Assembly: GCA_910584495.1 (NCBI GenBank)
Contig: CAJUAR010000025.1
Span: forward strand, 1 to 35,759
Direction: 5' to 3'
DNA length: 35,759 nt
Origin: an uncultured Muribaculaceae bacterium
GTDB taxonomy: Bacteria > Bacteroidota > Bacteroidia > Bacteroidales > Muribaculaceae
Part shown: one piece after another, positions 8,356 through 17,039 of the stretch
Layout of the letters: each line of letters opens with the position of its first letter
Position numbering within the stretch: the stretch's first letter is position 1
Position numbers and translations under genes: made by a program
The notes under the pieces: generated by a model
Database searches by the model: none
What the model was told of the DNA's origin: nothing
What the model saw: the letters and a program-made list of their open reading frames with translations, nothing else

Positions 8356-9774
8356 ATGAACGATTCCTCCTCGAAATACCTCATTACACTCATCTGCTTG
8401 TCGCTCGGCATTCTCTTGCTTTTGTCGGCCGTGCCGTGGAGCACGCTGACCGACAATAGAATCAAAGATTTCAACCTTTTTGAGGACCTTTTGCCACACA
8501 AAAAACAAGAACAGACACTCGCTGTTGTTCCCATCGATACCAATCCGGTCAACACATGTACACCCGATGAGGCGGCAAACGAATCTTCTAATGGGATTTC
8601 GCCGACAACTTCAGCGGCCGACAGCACGCAGACCGACAGTATTCAAGTTCCAAAACCTATTGTCCACGAAGCTCCTCGCGCCAATGGAATGGTAGTGATT
8701 GAAAATTATACCGACGGGCCAATGCTTCCTAACTTCAAAACTGCTATCGGACAAGCATCGAGCCGCACCATACGCATAGCCGTGCTGGGCGACAGCTATA
8801 TTGAAGGTGATATTTTTGTCCAAAATCTGCGTGCTGCACTCCAGCAAAAATACGGAGGCTGCGGCATTGGCTTCACACCGGTTCACAGCGAGTTCCCGGG
8901 CTTTAGACGCAGCATGCATCTTTCCTCTTCAGGCTGGGAACTTCACGATATACGCACTATGAGACGCAGCGACAGCTTGCGTCTTCTGTCGAGCGACTAC
9001 TGCAAGGCCGCCGGTTCGGCAACCAGCACTTTCAAGGGTTCCAAACGTCTGCCCTGTGCCGACAGCTGGCAGCGTAGCACGTTTGTGTTCATTGCTCCCA
9101 ATGGCGGCAACGTGGAACTCAGCGGCGACAACGGCCTGTGTGAACAATATGCCGCCGAAGCACTGGGCGAGCCACAGGCCGTGGTGCTCGAAGGCATGAC
9201 TTCCAGTCTCAAAGTACGCACAGACGCCCCGGGGGTGGTGGCGCTCGCCACTTATCTCGATGGAGCATCGGGCATAGAGGTCGACTGCATGTCGGTGCGC
9301 GGCAATTCGGGCATTACGCTGAGCCGCATAAACCGCAAACTTTGCCAAGCAATGCGCCAGTGGGCCGACTATGACCTTATCATCATCGAATTCGGCATGA
9401 ATGCCATCAGTCCCGGCCAAACCAACTACGCAGCATACAGCCACAACATGGCAAAAGCCGTAGAAGCCATCCGCAGCACATACACCGGGGCTGACGTATT
9501 GATTATGGGAGTTGGCGACCGTGCCTCAAAAGCTTCCGGAACTTTGGCATCGATGCCCGAATGTACGGCCATGGTCAACGCTCAGCGCCAACTTGCGGCA
9601 AATACCAAATGTTTCTTCTTTGACACACGCGCTGCTATGGGCGGCGAGGATGCAGCCATTGAATGGCGCAAAAGGCATCATCTTAATGCCGATTATATAC
9701 ACCTTAACCACGACGGCGGCGCCGAGCTTGCCAAACTCTTTGACTTTGCCCTCGACTATGCACTCAATAATTAA
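8356..9774 (+). CDS. membrane-anchored SGNH/GDSL hydrolase-like protein
   Basis: The protein is 472 aa. One transmembrane segment at about residues 8-28 (YLITLICLSLGILLLLSAV) is followed by a Ser/Thr/Pro-rich linker, then an SGNH hydrolase domain outside the cytoplasmic membrane. Block I is LGDSYIEGD (Ser near residue 146), block III is EFGMNA, and block V is DYIHLNHDG, which supplies Asp and His. In Bacteroidetes such proteins often act as O-acyl transferases or esterases on cell-envelope glycans, commonly beside an MBOAT acyltransferase; none is present here. The gene ends inside the start of a second SGNH gene, so the two may act on the same substrate, which is unknown. Confidence 0.8.
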   Translation: MNDSSSKYLITLICLSLGILLLLSAVPWSTLTDNRIKDFNLFEDLLPHKKQEQTLAVVPIDTNPVNTCTPDEAANESSNGISPTTSAADSTQTDSIQVPKPIVHEAPRANGMVVIENYTDGPMLPNFKTAIGQASSRTIRIAVLGDSYIEGDIFVQNLRAALQQKYGGCGIGFTPVHSEFPGFRRSMHLSSSGWELHDIRTMRRSDSLRLLSSDYCKAAGSATSTFKGSKRLPCADSWQRSTFVFIAPNGGNVELSGDNGLCEQYAAEALGEPQAVVLEGMTSSLKVRTDAPGVVALATYLDGASGIEVDCMSVRGNSGITLSRINRKLCQAMRQWADYDLIIIEFGMNAISPGQTNYAAYSHNMAKAVEAIRSTYTGADVLIMGVGDRASKASGTLASMPECTAMVNAQRQLAANTKCFFFDTRAAMGGEDAAIEWRKRHHLNADYIHLNHDGGAELAKLFDFALDYALNN

Positions 9775-11011
9775 ATTGCTAACAGCCGCATTATTGGCCT
9801 GCATCTGCAATATAGCATGGGCAGAAGATGACGAGCAACTGGAAGAACGCATCAAGCCCCATTTTTTTGCCGACAGCGCACCTGCGTCCATCGACTATAA
9901 AGCATACCCTTCGGTGAAACTTGCCAACAACCATATCAAGCTCAATGGCGATGACTGGAAGGAGTTGGCAGAAAAATATGCCTCGGCTTCGCGTGGCGAA
10001 TCTCGTTTTTCGGTAGTGTACCTCGGAGACTCGCACATACAAGCCGATTTTGGCGGCTCGGTTCTTCGTCGATGCCTGACAGACAAGGGGAGGTATGCAG
10101 GTCGAGGAATCATAGCGCCTTTCAAGCTCGCAGGCACAAACCAGCCTACCGATTACGACATCAGCCTTTCGTCGCCTTACATCGCATCGTCGCTATTGCG
10201 CACGCCATGGAGCACCGAAATGACATTTACAGGCATCGCTCTCCAGCCATCGACCGATGATTTTGTGCTGAACTTACGTTTGCCTGCACCAACAAAGAAA
10301 CTGCGTTTTCACACTCGAGGCAATCCATTGACAATTAATGATATTGTGATGGATTCTTTGAAAGTACCCTTTTCAACACACATCGACGACTTCGGTCTGA
10401 CGGTTGCAGAAGTCGGTCAAACAAGCGACCACTACAATGTGCACATAACCGGAAATAGCTCAACAGTGATTGGCGGCATCGAACTGATTTCTGACAGCAC
10501 GGGCACTGTGGTTCATTCCATTGGCAACAACGGTGCCACATACTCATCGTACAGCCTCATAGACCATTTTGGTTCGGAACTTGCAGCTCTCAATGCCGAC
10601 TTGGTCATTATTGCATTAGGCACAAACGAAGCCTTCGGACGAACGACAACCGAAGAGCTCAGAGCCAATATCAACAATCTCATAGAGAGTATCAAGCTAT
10701 ACAGCCCTCAAGCCAAAATATTGCTTGTCGGGCCAACGGAATGTTATCGGCGCTCCTATGTTCGCAAAAAAGGTCGCCGTCGCTCGCGGACACAAGTTAT
10801 CAACCAGAAAGCAGCAACAATGGCTCGCGCCATAAGGCTCTATGCGGAAGAAAACAAAATTGCCTACTACAACCACTATGCCATTGCCGGACGTGCGAGT
10901 GCCATGCGCTCGGCACATCTGATGAGCAAAGATGGTGTTCACTTCACCCGCACAGGATATATACTGTGGGGCAACTTGCTGGCCGACGCACTATTAGAAC
11001 AATTGCAATGA
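9758..11011 (+). CDS. exported SGNH/GDSL hydrolase-like protein
   Basis: The ATG at 9758 gives a 417-aa protein with a classical signal peptide (MHSIIKLLTAALLACICNIA, then AWAEDD). Upstream in-frame codons back to 9512 lie inside the previous gene and were rejected. The SGNH motifs are YLGDSHIQAD (Ser near residue 90), ALGTNEA for block III and KDGVHF (Asp/His pair near residue 391). Only the catalytic blocks resemble the preceding gene, so the pair is paralogous but divergent. It overlaps that gene by 17 bp and the next permease gene in an ATGA, which indicates a coupled envelope operon. Confidence 0.8.
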   Translation: MHSIIKLLTAALLACICNIAWAEDDEQLEERIKPHFFADSAPASIDYKAYPSVKLANNHIKLNGDDWKELAEKYASASRGESRFSVVYLGDSHIQADFGGSVLRRCLTDKGRYAGRGIIAPFKLAGTNQPTDYDISLSSPYIASSLLRTPWSTEMTFTGIALQPSTDDFVLNLRLPAPTKKLRFHTRGNPLTINDIVMDSLKVPFSTHIDDFGLTVAEVGQTSDHYNVHITGNSSTVIGGIELISDSTGTVVHSIGNNGATYSSYSLIDHFGSELAALNADLVIIALGTNEAFGRTTTEELRANINNLIESIKLYSPQAKILLVGPTECYRRSYVRKKGRRRSRTQVINQKAATMARAIRLYAEENKIAYYNHYAIAGRASAMRSAHLMSKDGVHFTRTGYILWGNLLADALLEQLQ

Positions 11012-12258
11012 AACAATCTATAGGACTTTGGATTTCGAGACGACTGCGCCTCAATCGAAGCGGCAGCAGCGGAGCCGGTGTGTTGATAGCCACCGGAGGC
11101 GTTGCCCTGGCCTTGATTATCATGGAGTTTACTCTGGCCATCGTGGTCGGGTTCAAAGATGGTATTCGCCAGCGCCTAATGGGGTTCGATGCCCAAATAA
11201 CCGTGGTGCCACCCATCAGTCGCGATGGCTCCGAAGCTAACACACTGACCGTGACTCCGCAGCTCGTCGACATTGTGCGCCGCACACTGCCCGATTCAAA
11301 GATGCGCCTGTCGCTGCGACAGCCTGCGTTGCTCAAAACCGACGATAATTTCGAAGGCTTGATTCTCATCGGACAAGAACCCACGGGTGACTTCAACTTT
11401 GAACGCGGCAACATTGTTGAAGGCATATGGCCCGACTATGCCGCCGACAGCACTCGGAATCAAATTGTAATTTCGCGTGCCACAGCGTCGGCCCTGGGCC
11501 TGAATGTCGGCGATAGAATCAACACAAGCTTTTTCGCCAACGATGCCGTGAAACTGCGCCGCTTCACCGTGGCCGGAATTTATACCTCGAACTTCGGAGA
11601 ATACGACCGCACAGTGGCTTATGGCAGCCTCCCGGCACTCCAAAGCGTGCTGGCTGTCGACAGTCTGACAGGTAATCGTCTTGATATTCGCGGCATTGAC
11701 ACAAACAACATTGCCACCGATGCCGACAAACTACAGCAAGCTCTTGTCGATGCAGTGGCAAACGGCTCATTCGAAGAATATTACCCAGTGGACAACATCA
11801 CTCGCAGCGGAGCCGTCTATTTCAACTGGCTCGCCCTGCTCGACACCAACGTTGTTGTAATCTTCATTCTCATGCTCAGTGTAGCAGCTCTCACTTTGAT
11901 TTCCAGCCTTTTCATTCTCATTCTTGAACGAGTTAGTCTGATTGGTACCCTGCGTGCATTGGGCGCATCCAAGGCCCTGGTACGCAACATCTTCGTCGAC
12001 ATGTCGCTGCGCATTGTGGGGCGCGGCATGATTATTGGCAACATCGTGGGCATCGGTCTGCTTCTTGTGCAGCAATATACCCATGCCATACCCCTCAACC
12101 CCGAAATGTACTATCTTGCCTCAGTGCCGGTAGAGATTAATATATGGGCTTTTGTTGGCTTAAACATCGGTGTCGCCGTTGCTGCATGGCTCATTCTCAT
12201 ATTGCCGGCTCGCCTTGCATCGTCTATCGACCCGGCTCGGACATTAAAGTTCGAATAA
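11008..12258 (+). CDS. ABC transporter permease of the LolC/LolE-FtsX family
   Basis: From the ATG at 11008 this is a 416-aa permease. One transmembrane helix near residues 24-48 precedes a large periplasmic domain of about 220 residues, followed by three C-terminal helices, the standard MacB/LolCE topology. ERVSLIGTLRALGAS between helices 2 and 3 is the conserved FtsX-domain coupling motif. LolC/E releases outer-membrane lipoproteins from the inner membrane with the ATPase LolD, but related permeases have other roles, and no ATPase gene is nearby. Overlap with the SGNH gene by ATGA suggests cotranslation. The upstream open frame from 10741 is a shadow. Confidence 0.85.
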   Translation: MKQSIGLWISRRLRLNRSGSSGAGVLIATGGVALALIIMEFTLAIVVGFKDGIRQRLMGFDAQITVVPPISRDGSEANTLTVTPQLVDIVRRTLPDSKMRLSLRQPALLKTDDNFEGLILIGQEPTGDFNFERGNIVEGIWPDYAADSTRNQIVISRATASALGLNVGDRINTSFFANDAVKLRRFTVAGIYTSNFGEYDRTVAYGSLPALQSVLAVDSLTGNRLDIRGIDTNNIATDADKLQQALVDAVANGSFEEYYPVDNITRSGAVYFNWLALLDTNVVVIFILMLSVAALTLISSLFILILERVSLIGTLRALGASKALVRNIFVDMSLRIVGRGMIIGNIVGIGLLLVQQYTHAIPLNPEMYYLASVPVEINIWAFVGLNIGVAVAAWLILILPARLASSIDPARTLKFE

Positions 12259-12306
12259 CATTTTGGCCCACTCATTTGTTATCATATCATAATGCCGGCG
12301 CAGGCT

Positions 12307-12338
12307 ATTGCGCAAGTTGAATTAAATAACTAACTTTG
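12307..12338 (+). promoter_or_regulatory. promoter of rsfS-ftsH
   Basis: TAACTTTG at 12331-12338 matches TAnnTTTG. ATTG at 12307-12310 lies 20 bp upstream and can serve as the -33 element. The rsfS start is 26 bp after the -7 box. Confidence 0.5.
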
Positions 12339-12364
12339 CTTATCAAATTAACTTAATTAATTTA

Positions 12365-12727
12365 ATGAACAATTCATCACCGGACATAAAGCAACTCATC
12401 ATAGAAGGCATCCAGGAACGTAAAGGAACCGACATAACAATTGTGGACATGAGCAACATCAACAGTGCTGCTACTGAGACATTTGTCATCTGTCAAGGCA
12501 CTTCTACCACACACACGGCATCTATAGCAGAAAGCGTAGAAGAATATGTTCGCACAAAATGCGGTCTCAAACCATACGGAATTGACGGAGAAGAAGGTTC
12601 CGACTGGGTTGTTATGGACTACGGTAATGTATGGGTGCATGTTTTTATGCCCGAAACACGCAGGCGCTACAACCTCGAAGAACTTTGGAGCGACGCTATA
12701 ATAGAACAAATCCCAAATCTCGATTGA
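12365..12727 (+). CDS. rsfS: ribosome silencing factor RsfS (Iojap/YbeB)
   Basis: RsfS binds ribosomal protein L14 on the large subunit and blocks subunit joining when nutrients are scarce. The 120-aa protein is the usual length. Conserved stretches are DITIVDMSNINSAATETFVI, then IDGEEGSDWVVMDYGNVWVHVF and the end RRYNLEELW. It stands 19 bp upstream of ftsH; an rsfS-ftsH pair is, to my knowledge, common in Bacteroidales. Confidence 0.95.
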   Translation: MNNSSPDIKQLIIEGIQERKGTDITIVDMSNINSAATETFVICQGTSTTHTASIAESVEEYVRTKCGLKPYGIDGEEGSDWVVMDYGNVWVHVFMPETRRRYNLEELWSDAIIEQIPNLD

Positions 12728-12746
12728 CATAAATCCTTAATATAAA

Positions 12747-14750
12747 ATGGACTTCCCATCGCCCAACAATAACAAGCAACCCAAAAAGGCCCCATTCCGC
12801 TTCAGCCTGTGGTGGATGTATGCCATCATCTTCCTCTTTCTGGGTGGCATTTTTTATTTCGACAACAACCAAGTGTCGAAGAATGTTTCTTATTCCGACT
12901 TTGAACGGTATATAGAACAAGACCATGGCATTACCAAAATTGTGGTGTTCACCGACAAGAAAGTGGCCGAAGGCTATCTGACCGACAGCCTTGCTCGAGC
13001 CATGTTCAAAAACTCATCGTTCGAAGCCGGCAAGGGTGTCGATGCTATTGTGCGCACCAACCTGCCTTCGGCCGACAAAATTTCCGAAAAAATTGAGCAG
13101 TGGCGTAAAAACGGCGAATTTACGGGTGAAGTAGAGTTTGAACAAAGCAGCCAGTTCGGCAACCTGTTGTGGTCCATCCTTCCATTCGTCCTCCTTCTCG
13201 GCGTTTGGTTCTATATCATGCGCCGCATGTCAGGCGGTGCCGGTGGCGGCGGTGCCGGCGGCGGCATTTTCAGCGTGGGAAAAAGCAAAGCCATGCTCTT
13301 CGACAAAAACAATGCCGACAAAGTCACTTTCAGCGATGTTGCCGGTCTTAGCGAAGCAAAAACCGAAATCGAAGAAATTGTCGAATTCCTCAAAAATCCC
13401 AAACGATACACCAACCTTGGCGGTAAAATTCCAAAAGGAGCTCTCCTTGTAGGGCCTCCCGGAACGGGTAAAACCTTGCTTGCCAAAGCTGTGGCTGGCG
13501 AGGCCGATGTGCCTTTCTTCTCTATGTCAGGCTCTGACTTCGTCGAGATGTTTGTCGGTGTCGGTGCCTCCCGTGTCCGCGACCTATTCCGCCAGGCAAA
13601 GGAAAAAGCTCCTTGCATAGTTTTTATCGATGAAATCGATGCAGTGGGACGTGCTCGTGGACGAAACGCCGGAATGGGCGCAAACGACGAACGCGAAAAC
13701 ACCCTCAACCAGCTTCTTACTGAAATGGACGGTTTCGGCACCAACAGCGGCGTCATCATTCTTGCTGCCACCAACCGAGCCGACATCCTCGACAAAGCCC
13801 TGATGCGTGCCGGACGCTTCGACCGTCAAATATATGTGGATCTCCCCGACCTGCCCGACCGTGTCGAGATTTTCAAAGTGCATCTTCGCAAAATCAAAAC
13901 TGCCGCCGACCTCGATGTTGAGCTTCTCGCTCGTCAGACACCGGGGTTCTCCGGAGCCGATATTGCAAATGTATGCAACGAAGCAGCCCTTATCGCTGCA
14001 CGTCATAACAAAGAATCGGTCGACACCGAAGACTTTAACGCCGCAGTGGACCGTATCATAGGAGGTCTCGAAAAACGTAATAAAATTCTCACCGATGACG
14101 AGAAAAAATCCATTGCCGTACACGAAGCCGGTCATGCTACTGTGTCGTGGCACATCCGCTATGGCAACCCTCTGGTGAAAGTTACCATCGTGCCTCGCGG
14201 AAAAGCCCTCGGTGCCGCATGGTATATGCCCGAAGAACGCCAGATTGTGCCCTCGCAAGTGCTCCTCGACGACATTTGTTCGCTCCTTGGCGGCCGAGCT
14301 GCCGAAGAAGTGTTCCTCGGCCATGTGTCGACAGGAGCTGCCAACGACCTCGAGCGCGTCACCAAGCAAGCCTATGCCATGGTGGTCTATTACGGAATGA
14401 GCGACAAGATTCCGAATCTTAGCTACTACGATTCGACAGGACAGGCCAACATGTTCACCAACCCTTACAGCAACGAGCGTGCACAAGTCATCGACCAGGA
14501 AGTGTCGCGAATCATCGCCGAGCAGTACGAACGTGCCAAGACAATACTCCGCGAATATGCAACCGGACATGCCGAGCTTGCCAATACACTAATCACCAAG
14601 GAAGTAATCTACACCGCCGATGTGGAGCGCATCTTCGGGCCTCGTCCCTGGACCTCGCGTACCGACGAACTATTCGGTCACAAAGAACTGCCAACACCAC
14701 CTCCAATCGACGAATCCGAACCCTCTGACAACCAGCACCAGGAAAGTTAA
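12747..14750 (+). CDS. ftsH: ATP-dependent zinc metalloprotease FtsH
   Basis: FtsH is the membrane-anchored AAA+ protease that degrades misassembled membrane proteins and some soluble regulators. The 667-aa protein shows two transmembrane helices (about residues 17-33 and 140-158), a Gly-rich linker, the AAA module with GPPGTGKT near residue 235 and FIDEIDAVG, the SRH region ending RAGRFDR, and the zinc protease motif HEAGH near residue 458. The C-terminal tail is acidic and Pro-rich. It is followed by a long hairpin and then the integrase gene, so ftsH is the last core gene on this side of the island. Confidence 0.98.
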   Translation: MDFPSPNNNKQPKKAPFRFSLWWMYAIIFLFLGGIFYFDNNQVSKNVSYSDFERYIEQDHGITKIVVFTDKKVAEGYLTDSLARAMFKNSSFEAGKGVDAIVRTNLPSADKISEKIEQWRKNGEFTGEVEFEQSSQFGNLLWSILPFVLLLGVWFYIMRRMSGGAGGGGAGGGIFSVGKSKAMLFDKNNADKVTFSDVAGLSEAKTEIEEIVEFLKNPKRYTNLGGKIPKGALLVGPPGTGKTLLAKAVAGEADVPFFSMSGSDFVEMFVGVGASRVRDLFRQAKEKAPCIVFIDEIDAVGRARGRNAGMGANDERENTLNQLLTEMDGFGTNSGVIILAATNRADILDKALMRAGRFDRQIYVDLPDLPDRVEIFKVHLRKIKTAADLDVELLARQTPGFSGADIANVCNEAALIAARHNKESVDTEDFNAAVDRIIGGLEKRNKILTDDEKKSIAVHEAGHATVSWHIRYGNPLVKVTIVPRGKALGAAWYMPEERQIVPSQVLLDDICSLLGGRAAEEVFLGHVSTGAANDLERVTKQAYAMVVYYGMSDKIPNLSYYDSTGQANMFTNPYSNERAQVIDQEVSRIIAEQYERAKTILREYATGHAELANTLITKEVIYTADVERIFGPRPWTSRTDELFGHKELPTPPPIDESEPSDNQHQES

Positions 14751-14758
14751 TAGAAATC

Positions 14759-14799
14759 AACGGCGTAATAGCAATCTTAAAGCAAGCTATTACGCCGTT
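14759..14799 (+). terminator. long perfect hairpin after ftsH, probable terminator
   Basis: Arms 14759-14772 (AACGGCGTAATAGC) and 14786-14799 are perfect 14-bp complements around a 13-nt loop. The following T-tract is poor (AATTTGTT), so it could instead be an RNA-stabilising hairpin or part of a recombination site beside the integrase. Confidence 0.6.
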
Positions 14800-14801
14800 A
14801 A

Positions 14802-14835
14802 TTTGTTAGGGACTGTTTTCCTCTAACCTAACAAA
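14802..14835. repeat. 9-bp perfect inverted repeat in front of the integrase
   Basis: TTTGTTAGG at 14802-14810 and CCTAACAAA at 14827-14835 flank a 16-bp spacer and end 5 bp before the integrase ATG. Such a site next to a tyrosine recombinase could be a recombinase arm site, an operator for autoregulation or an attenuator. Confidence 0.4.
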
Positions 14836-14840
14836 CTTTT

Positions 14841-16046
14841 ATGACTTCTATCAAAGTAAAATTTCGGCCCTCGATTGATGGCAGCTCCGAGGGTTCCATC
14901 TTCTACCAGATTATTCACGAACGCAAAATCAGACAGCTCAATTCTGCATATAAAGTGCTGCCGTCGGAATGGGACGAACGCCGAGAAACGGCAATAACTG
15001 ACTATGATTCAGCAAGGATGACGCTCATCATGGCCATTCGCGACAACATTAGAAGCGACATTGATCGTTTTGCCAAAATTGTTCGCAAGCTCAAAAACAC
15101 AGGTCTTGCCTTTACTGCCGACGATGTGGTCAACGAATTTGTACGACACGGCAATGAATACTCCATGTTCAACTACATGGAAAATATCATTATTAATCTC
15201 AAAATCGCGGGAAGAATTCGCACATCGGAGACATATAGGGCAACCCTGAACAGTTTCAAAAAATTCAGATGTAGCAAAGATATAATGCTCGACCGTCTGT
15301 CGACTGAAATAATGGAAAATTATGAAGCCTGGCTTAAAAACCGCGGCATAGCCCTAAACACCATCTCATTCTACACCCGAATTCTCCGCGCTGTTTACAA
15401 CCGTGCCGTTGAAAACGAAATTATCGAAAACCGCCAACCCTTCCGTCATGTCTACACGGGCCTTGAAAAGACCGTGAAACGTGCCCTCCCTTTGTCTATA
15501 ATCAAAAAAATAAAAACTTTGGACCTATCATCATCCCAAGCCCTCGACTTTGCACGCGACATATTCCTCCTCAGTTTCTACCTCCGAGGGATGAGCTTTA
15601 TCGACATGTCTTTCCTCAAAAAATCGGACCTCAAAAACGGCCACATCACTTACCGACGCCGCAAAACAGGCCAGCAACTCATCATCGAGTGGACAACCGA
15701 AATGCAAACCATCCTCGACAAATACCCCGAAAACAAGAGCATCTACCTGCTGCCTATAATCCGCAACGCAGGTGCCAACGAGCGATGCGCCTACCGCAAC
15801 ACCGGCTACAACATCAATCACAACCTTAAACGCATTGCTGACATGGTGGGCATCACCATTCCTCTCACCCTCTATGTGGCCCGCCACAGCTGGGCCTCAG
15901 CAGCAAAAGCAAAAGGCATACCAGTAAGCGTAATATCCGAAGGAATGGGGCACAACAGCGAAACAACAACCAAAATCTACCTCGCCAGCCTCGACACCTC
16001 CGTCGTCGACAAAGCAAACTCCCTAATCCTAAAGTCCCTCAAATAA
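14841..16046 (+). CDS. tyrosine-type site-specific recombinase (Bacteroidetes integrase)
   Basis: This 401-aa protein has the Bacteroidetes integrase layout: an Arm-like N-terminal domain (IKVKFRPSIDGSSEGSIFYQ), a SAM-like core-binding domain at about 105-200, and a C-terminal catalytic domain. Catalytic residues visible are Arg249 in FYLRGMSF, Arg348-His349 in YVARHSWAS, and the nucleophile Tyr380 in TKIYLASL. The first His of the usual HxxR box is Tyr345. Length and motifs suggest an intact enzyme. It begins 90 bp after ftsH and ends at its own hairpin terminator; it could mobilise the adjacent island or invert a local segment, but paired sites are not obvious. Confidence 0.92.
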   Translation: MTSIKVKFRPSIDGSSEGSIFYQIIHERKIRQLNSAYKVLPSEWDERRETAITDYDSARMTLIMAIRDNIRSDIDRFAKIVRKLKNTGLAFTADDVVNEFVRHGNEYSMFNYMENIIINLKIAGRIRTSETYRATLNSFKKFRCSKDIMLDRLSTEIMENYEAWLKNRGIALNTISFYTRILRAVYNRAVENEIIENRQPFRHVYTGLEKTVKRALPLSIIKKIKTLDLSSSQALDFARDIFLLSFYLRGMSFIDMSFLKKSDLKNGHITYRRRKTGQQLIIEWTTEMQTILDKYPENKSIYLLPIIRNAGANERCAYRNTGYNINHNLKRIADMVGITIPLTLYVARHSWASAAKAKGIPVSVISEGMGHNSETTTKIYLASLDTSVVDKANSLILKSLK

Positions 16047-16134
16047 ACCGGCAAGAAAGGGGCGAAGGGATAGTTTAACCTGCATTATCCTTGAGGCCAC
16101 TTTTATAAGTCAGTGTGCCCAAATTTTTTAGATC

Positions 16135-16155
16135 AAACCTTCGTAGAAGGTTTTT
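16135..16155 (+). terminator. Rho-independent terminator after the integrase
   Basis: AAACCTTC, a GTA loop, then GAAGGTTT form an 8-bp stem running into five T residues. It lies about 90 bp after the integrase stop. Confidence 0.6.
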
Positions 16156-16162
16156 CTGTTGG

Positions 16163-16200
16163 TAACCCCATGTTGACAACTTGTTGGCTACATGGGGTTA
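16163..16200. repeat. 38-bp interrupted palindrome between integrase and accessory operon
   Basis: TAACCCCATGT at 16163-16173 is perfectly complementary to 16190-16200. The 16-nt spacer holds a second small stem, CAAC-TT-GTTG, so the whole can fold as one long hairpin. It has no T-tract, which argues against a simple terminator. Candidates are a recombinase core site, an operator or the remnant end of another element. Confidence 0.5.
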
Positions 16201-16201
16201 A

Positions 16202-16522
16202 GAGTATCGCCAACTCACTAAATATTATAACGAGCGAATATGGACGGAAATTGTCGGGCTCAATGTTTCATATACAGCGAAGCTAAAGTCACTTTTGAAA
16301 GCAAAGACTAACAATCAACTTTTCACCGCCTTCAAAAGAATATTTATCCGCGAGGGTGAAGAATACAAGTCGTGGGGTGATTTTATGGACTTATGCGAAT
16401 ATTCGGGTATTGAAATGAAGAGTAGTAACAGTTACTATTGCTATAATAAAGAACAAATTCCGTTTCAAAAATTCTTATTTAACAAACTAAACAATCCTCA
16501 ATCAGTATATAGTGATAGATAA
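16202..16522 (+). pseudogene. remnant open frame of an unknown protein
   Basis: The plus-strand frame is open from 16202 to a stop at 16522, but no ATG stands at the head; the first usable start is TTG at 16295 (75 aa). The residues look protein-like (EIVGLNVSYTAKLKSLLKAK, then KRIFIREGEEYKSWGDF), with charged and aromatic patches before and after the TTG. That suggests the C-terminal part of a truncated gene. I do not recognise the family. It follows directly after the 38-bp palindrome, which may mark the break point. Confidence 0.35.
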
Positions 16523-16572
16523 TACGAACGTTTTCTCTCTCTAAAGATGTAAGACCCTAATATGAATCTATC

Positions 16573-16962
16573 ATGACTTTCTTAAAACTTGACTATAACG
16601 CTCTCAGGGAGAGCATCTGTAAATGGTGCCGCTCGGCCGGCCGTGCGGCCGCTCGGCCTGTTCTGCTGATGTGGTATGTGATGCGCAGCAAGGAAACTCC
16701 GCTAAAAGATAAATGGGCCATCTTCGGCTCGCTTGCATATCTGGTGCTTCCGATTGACATTCTCGATGCTAAACGGCTGCCTGTCATCGGCTGGCTCGAC
16801 GAGGTGGTATCGTTGGCAGTAATGGTGCAGAAAATGTCGAAATATATCACCCCTGAAATGGAAGCCCTCGCCGATGCCCAGCTCGACAAGTGGTTTGCCC
16901 CCTCGTCTTCGTCTGTCCCTTTGCTCCCTGAATTTGTCGGTTACACACTTATCGAACGATAA
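16573..16962 (+). CDS. YkvA/DUF1232 family small protein
   Basis: This 129-aa protein carries the DUF1232 core, a hydrophobic hairpin with GSLAYLVLPIDILDA and then PVIGWLDEVVSLAVMV, at about residues 50-85. The family is small and membrane-associated, and its function is not established. A GC-rich stretch at 16628-16658 encodes an Ala/Arg/Gly run and contains an 11-bp direct repeat. It sits alone between the remnant and the accessory operon promoter, in the same direction as both, and could be resident sequence or island cargo. Confidence 0.75.
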   Translation: MTFLKLDYNALRESICKWCRSAGRAAARPVLLMWYVMRSKETPLKDKWAIFGSLAYLVLPIDILDAKRLPVIGWLDEVVSLAVMVQKMSKYITPEMEALADAQLDKWFAPSSSSVPLLPEFVGYTLIER

Positions 16963-17039
16963 ATTTTGTTTAGCCAAAGATTTTCGTAATAATTTATTTT
17001 TTTTGCAGTTAGACGGCTCAATTATATACAAAAAAACAT

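Noticed and set aside
9512..9757. longer N terminus for the second SGNH protein
   Set aside because: It would cover the previous gene and hide the clear signal peptide starting at 9758.
10741..11007. longer N terminus for the LolE-like permease
   Set aside because: The extension reads the SGNH gene in another frame; the ATGA overlap at 11008 is the natural start.
13211..14570. long minus-strand open frames opposite ftsH
   Set aside because: These are shadows of a GC-biased coding strand; composition is unnatural and ftsH is certain.
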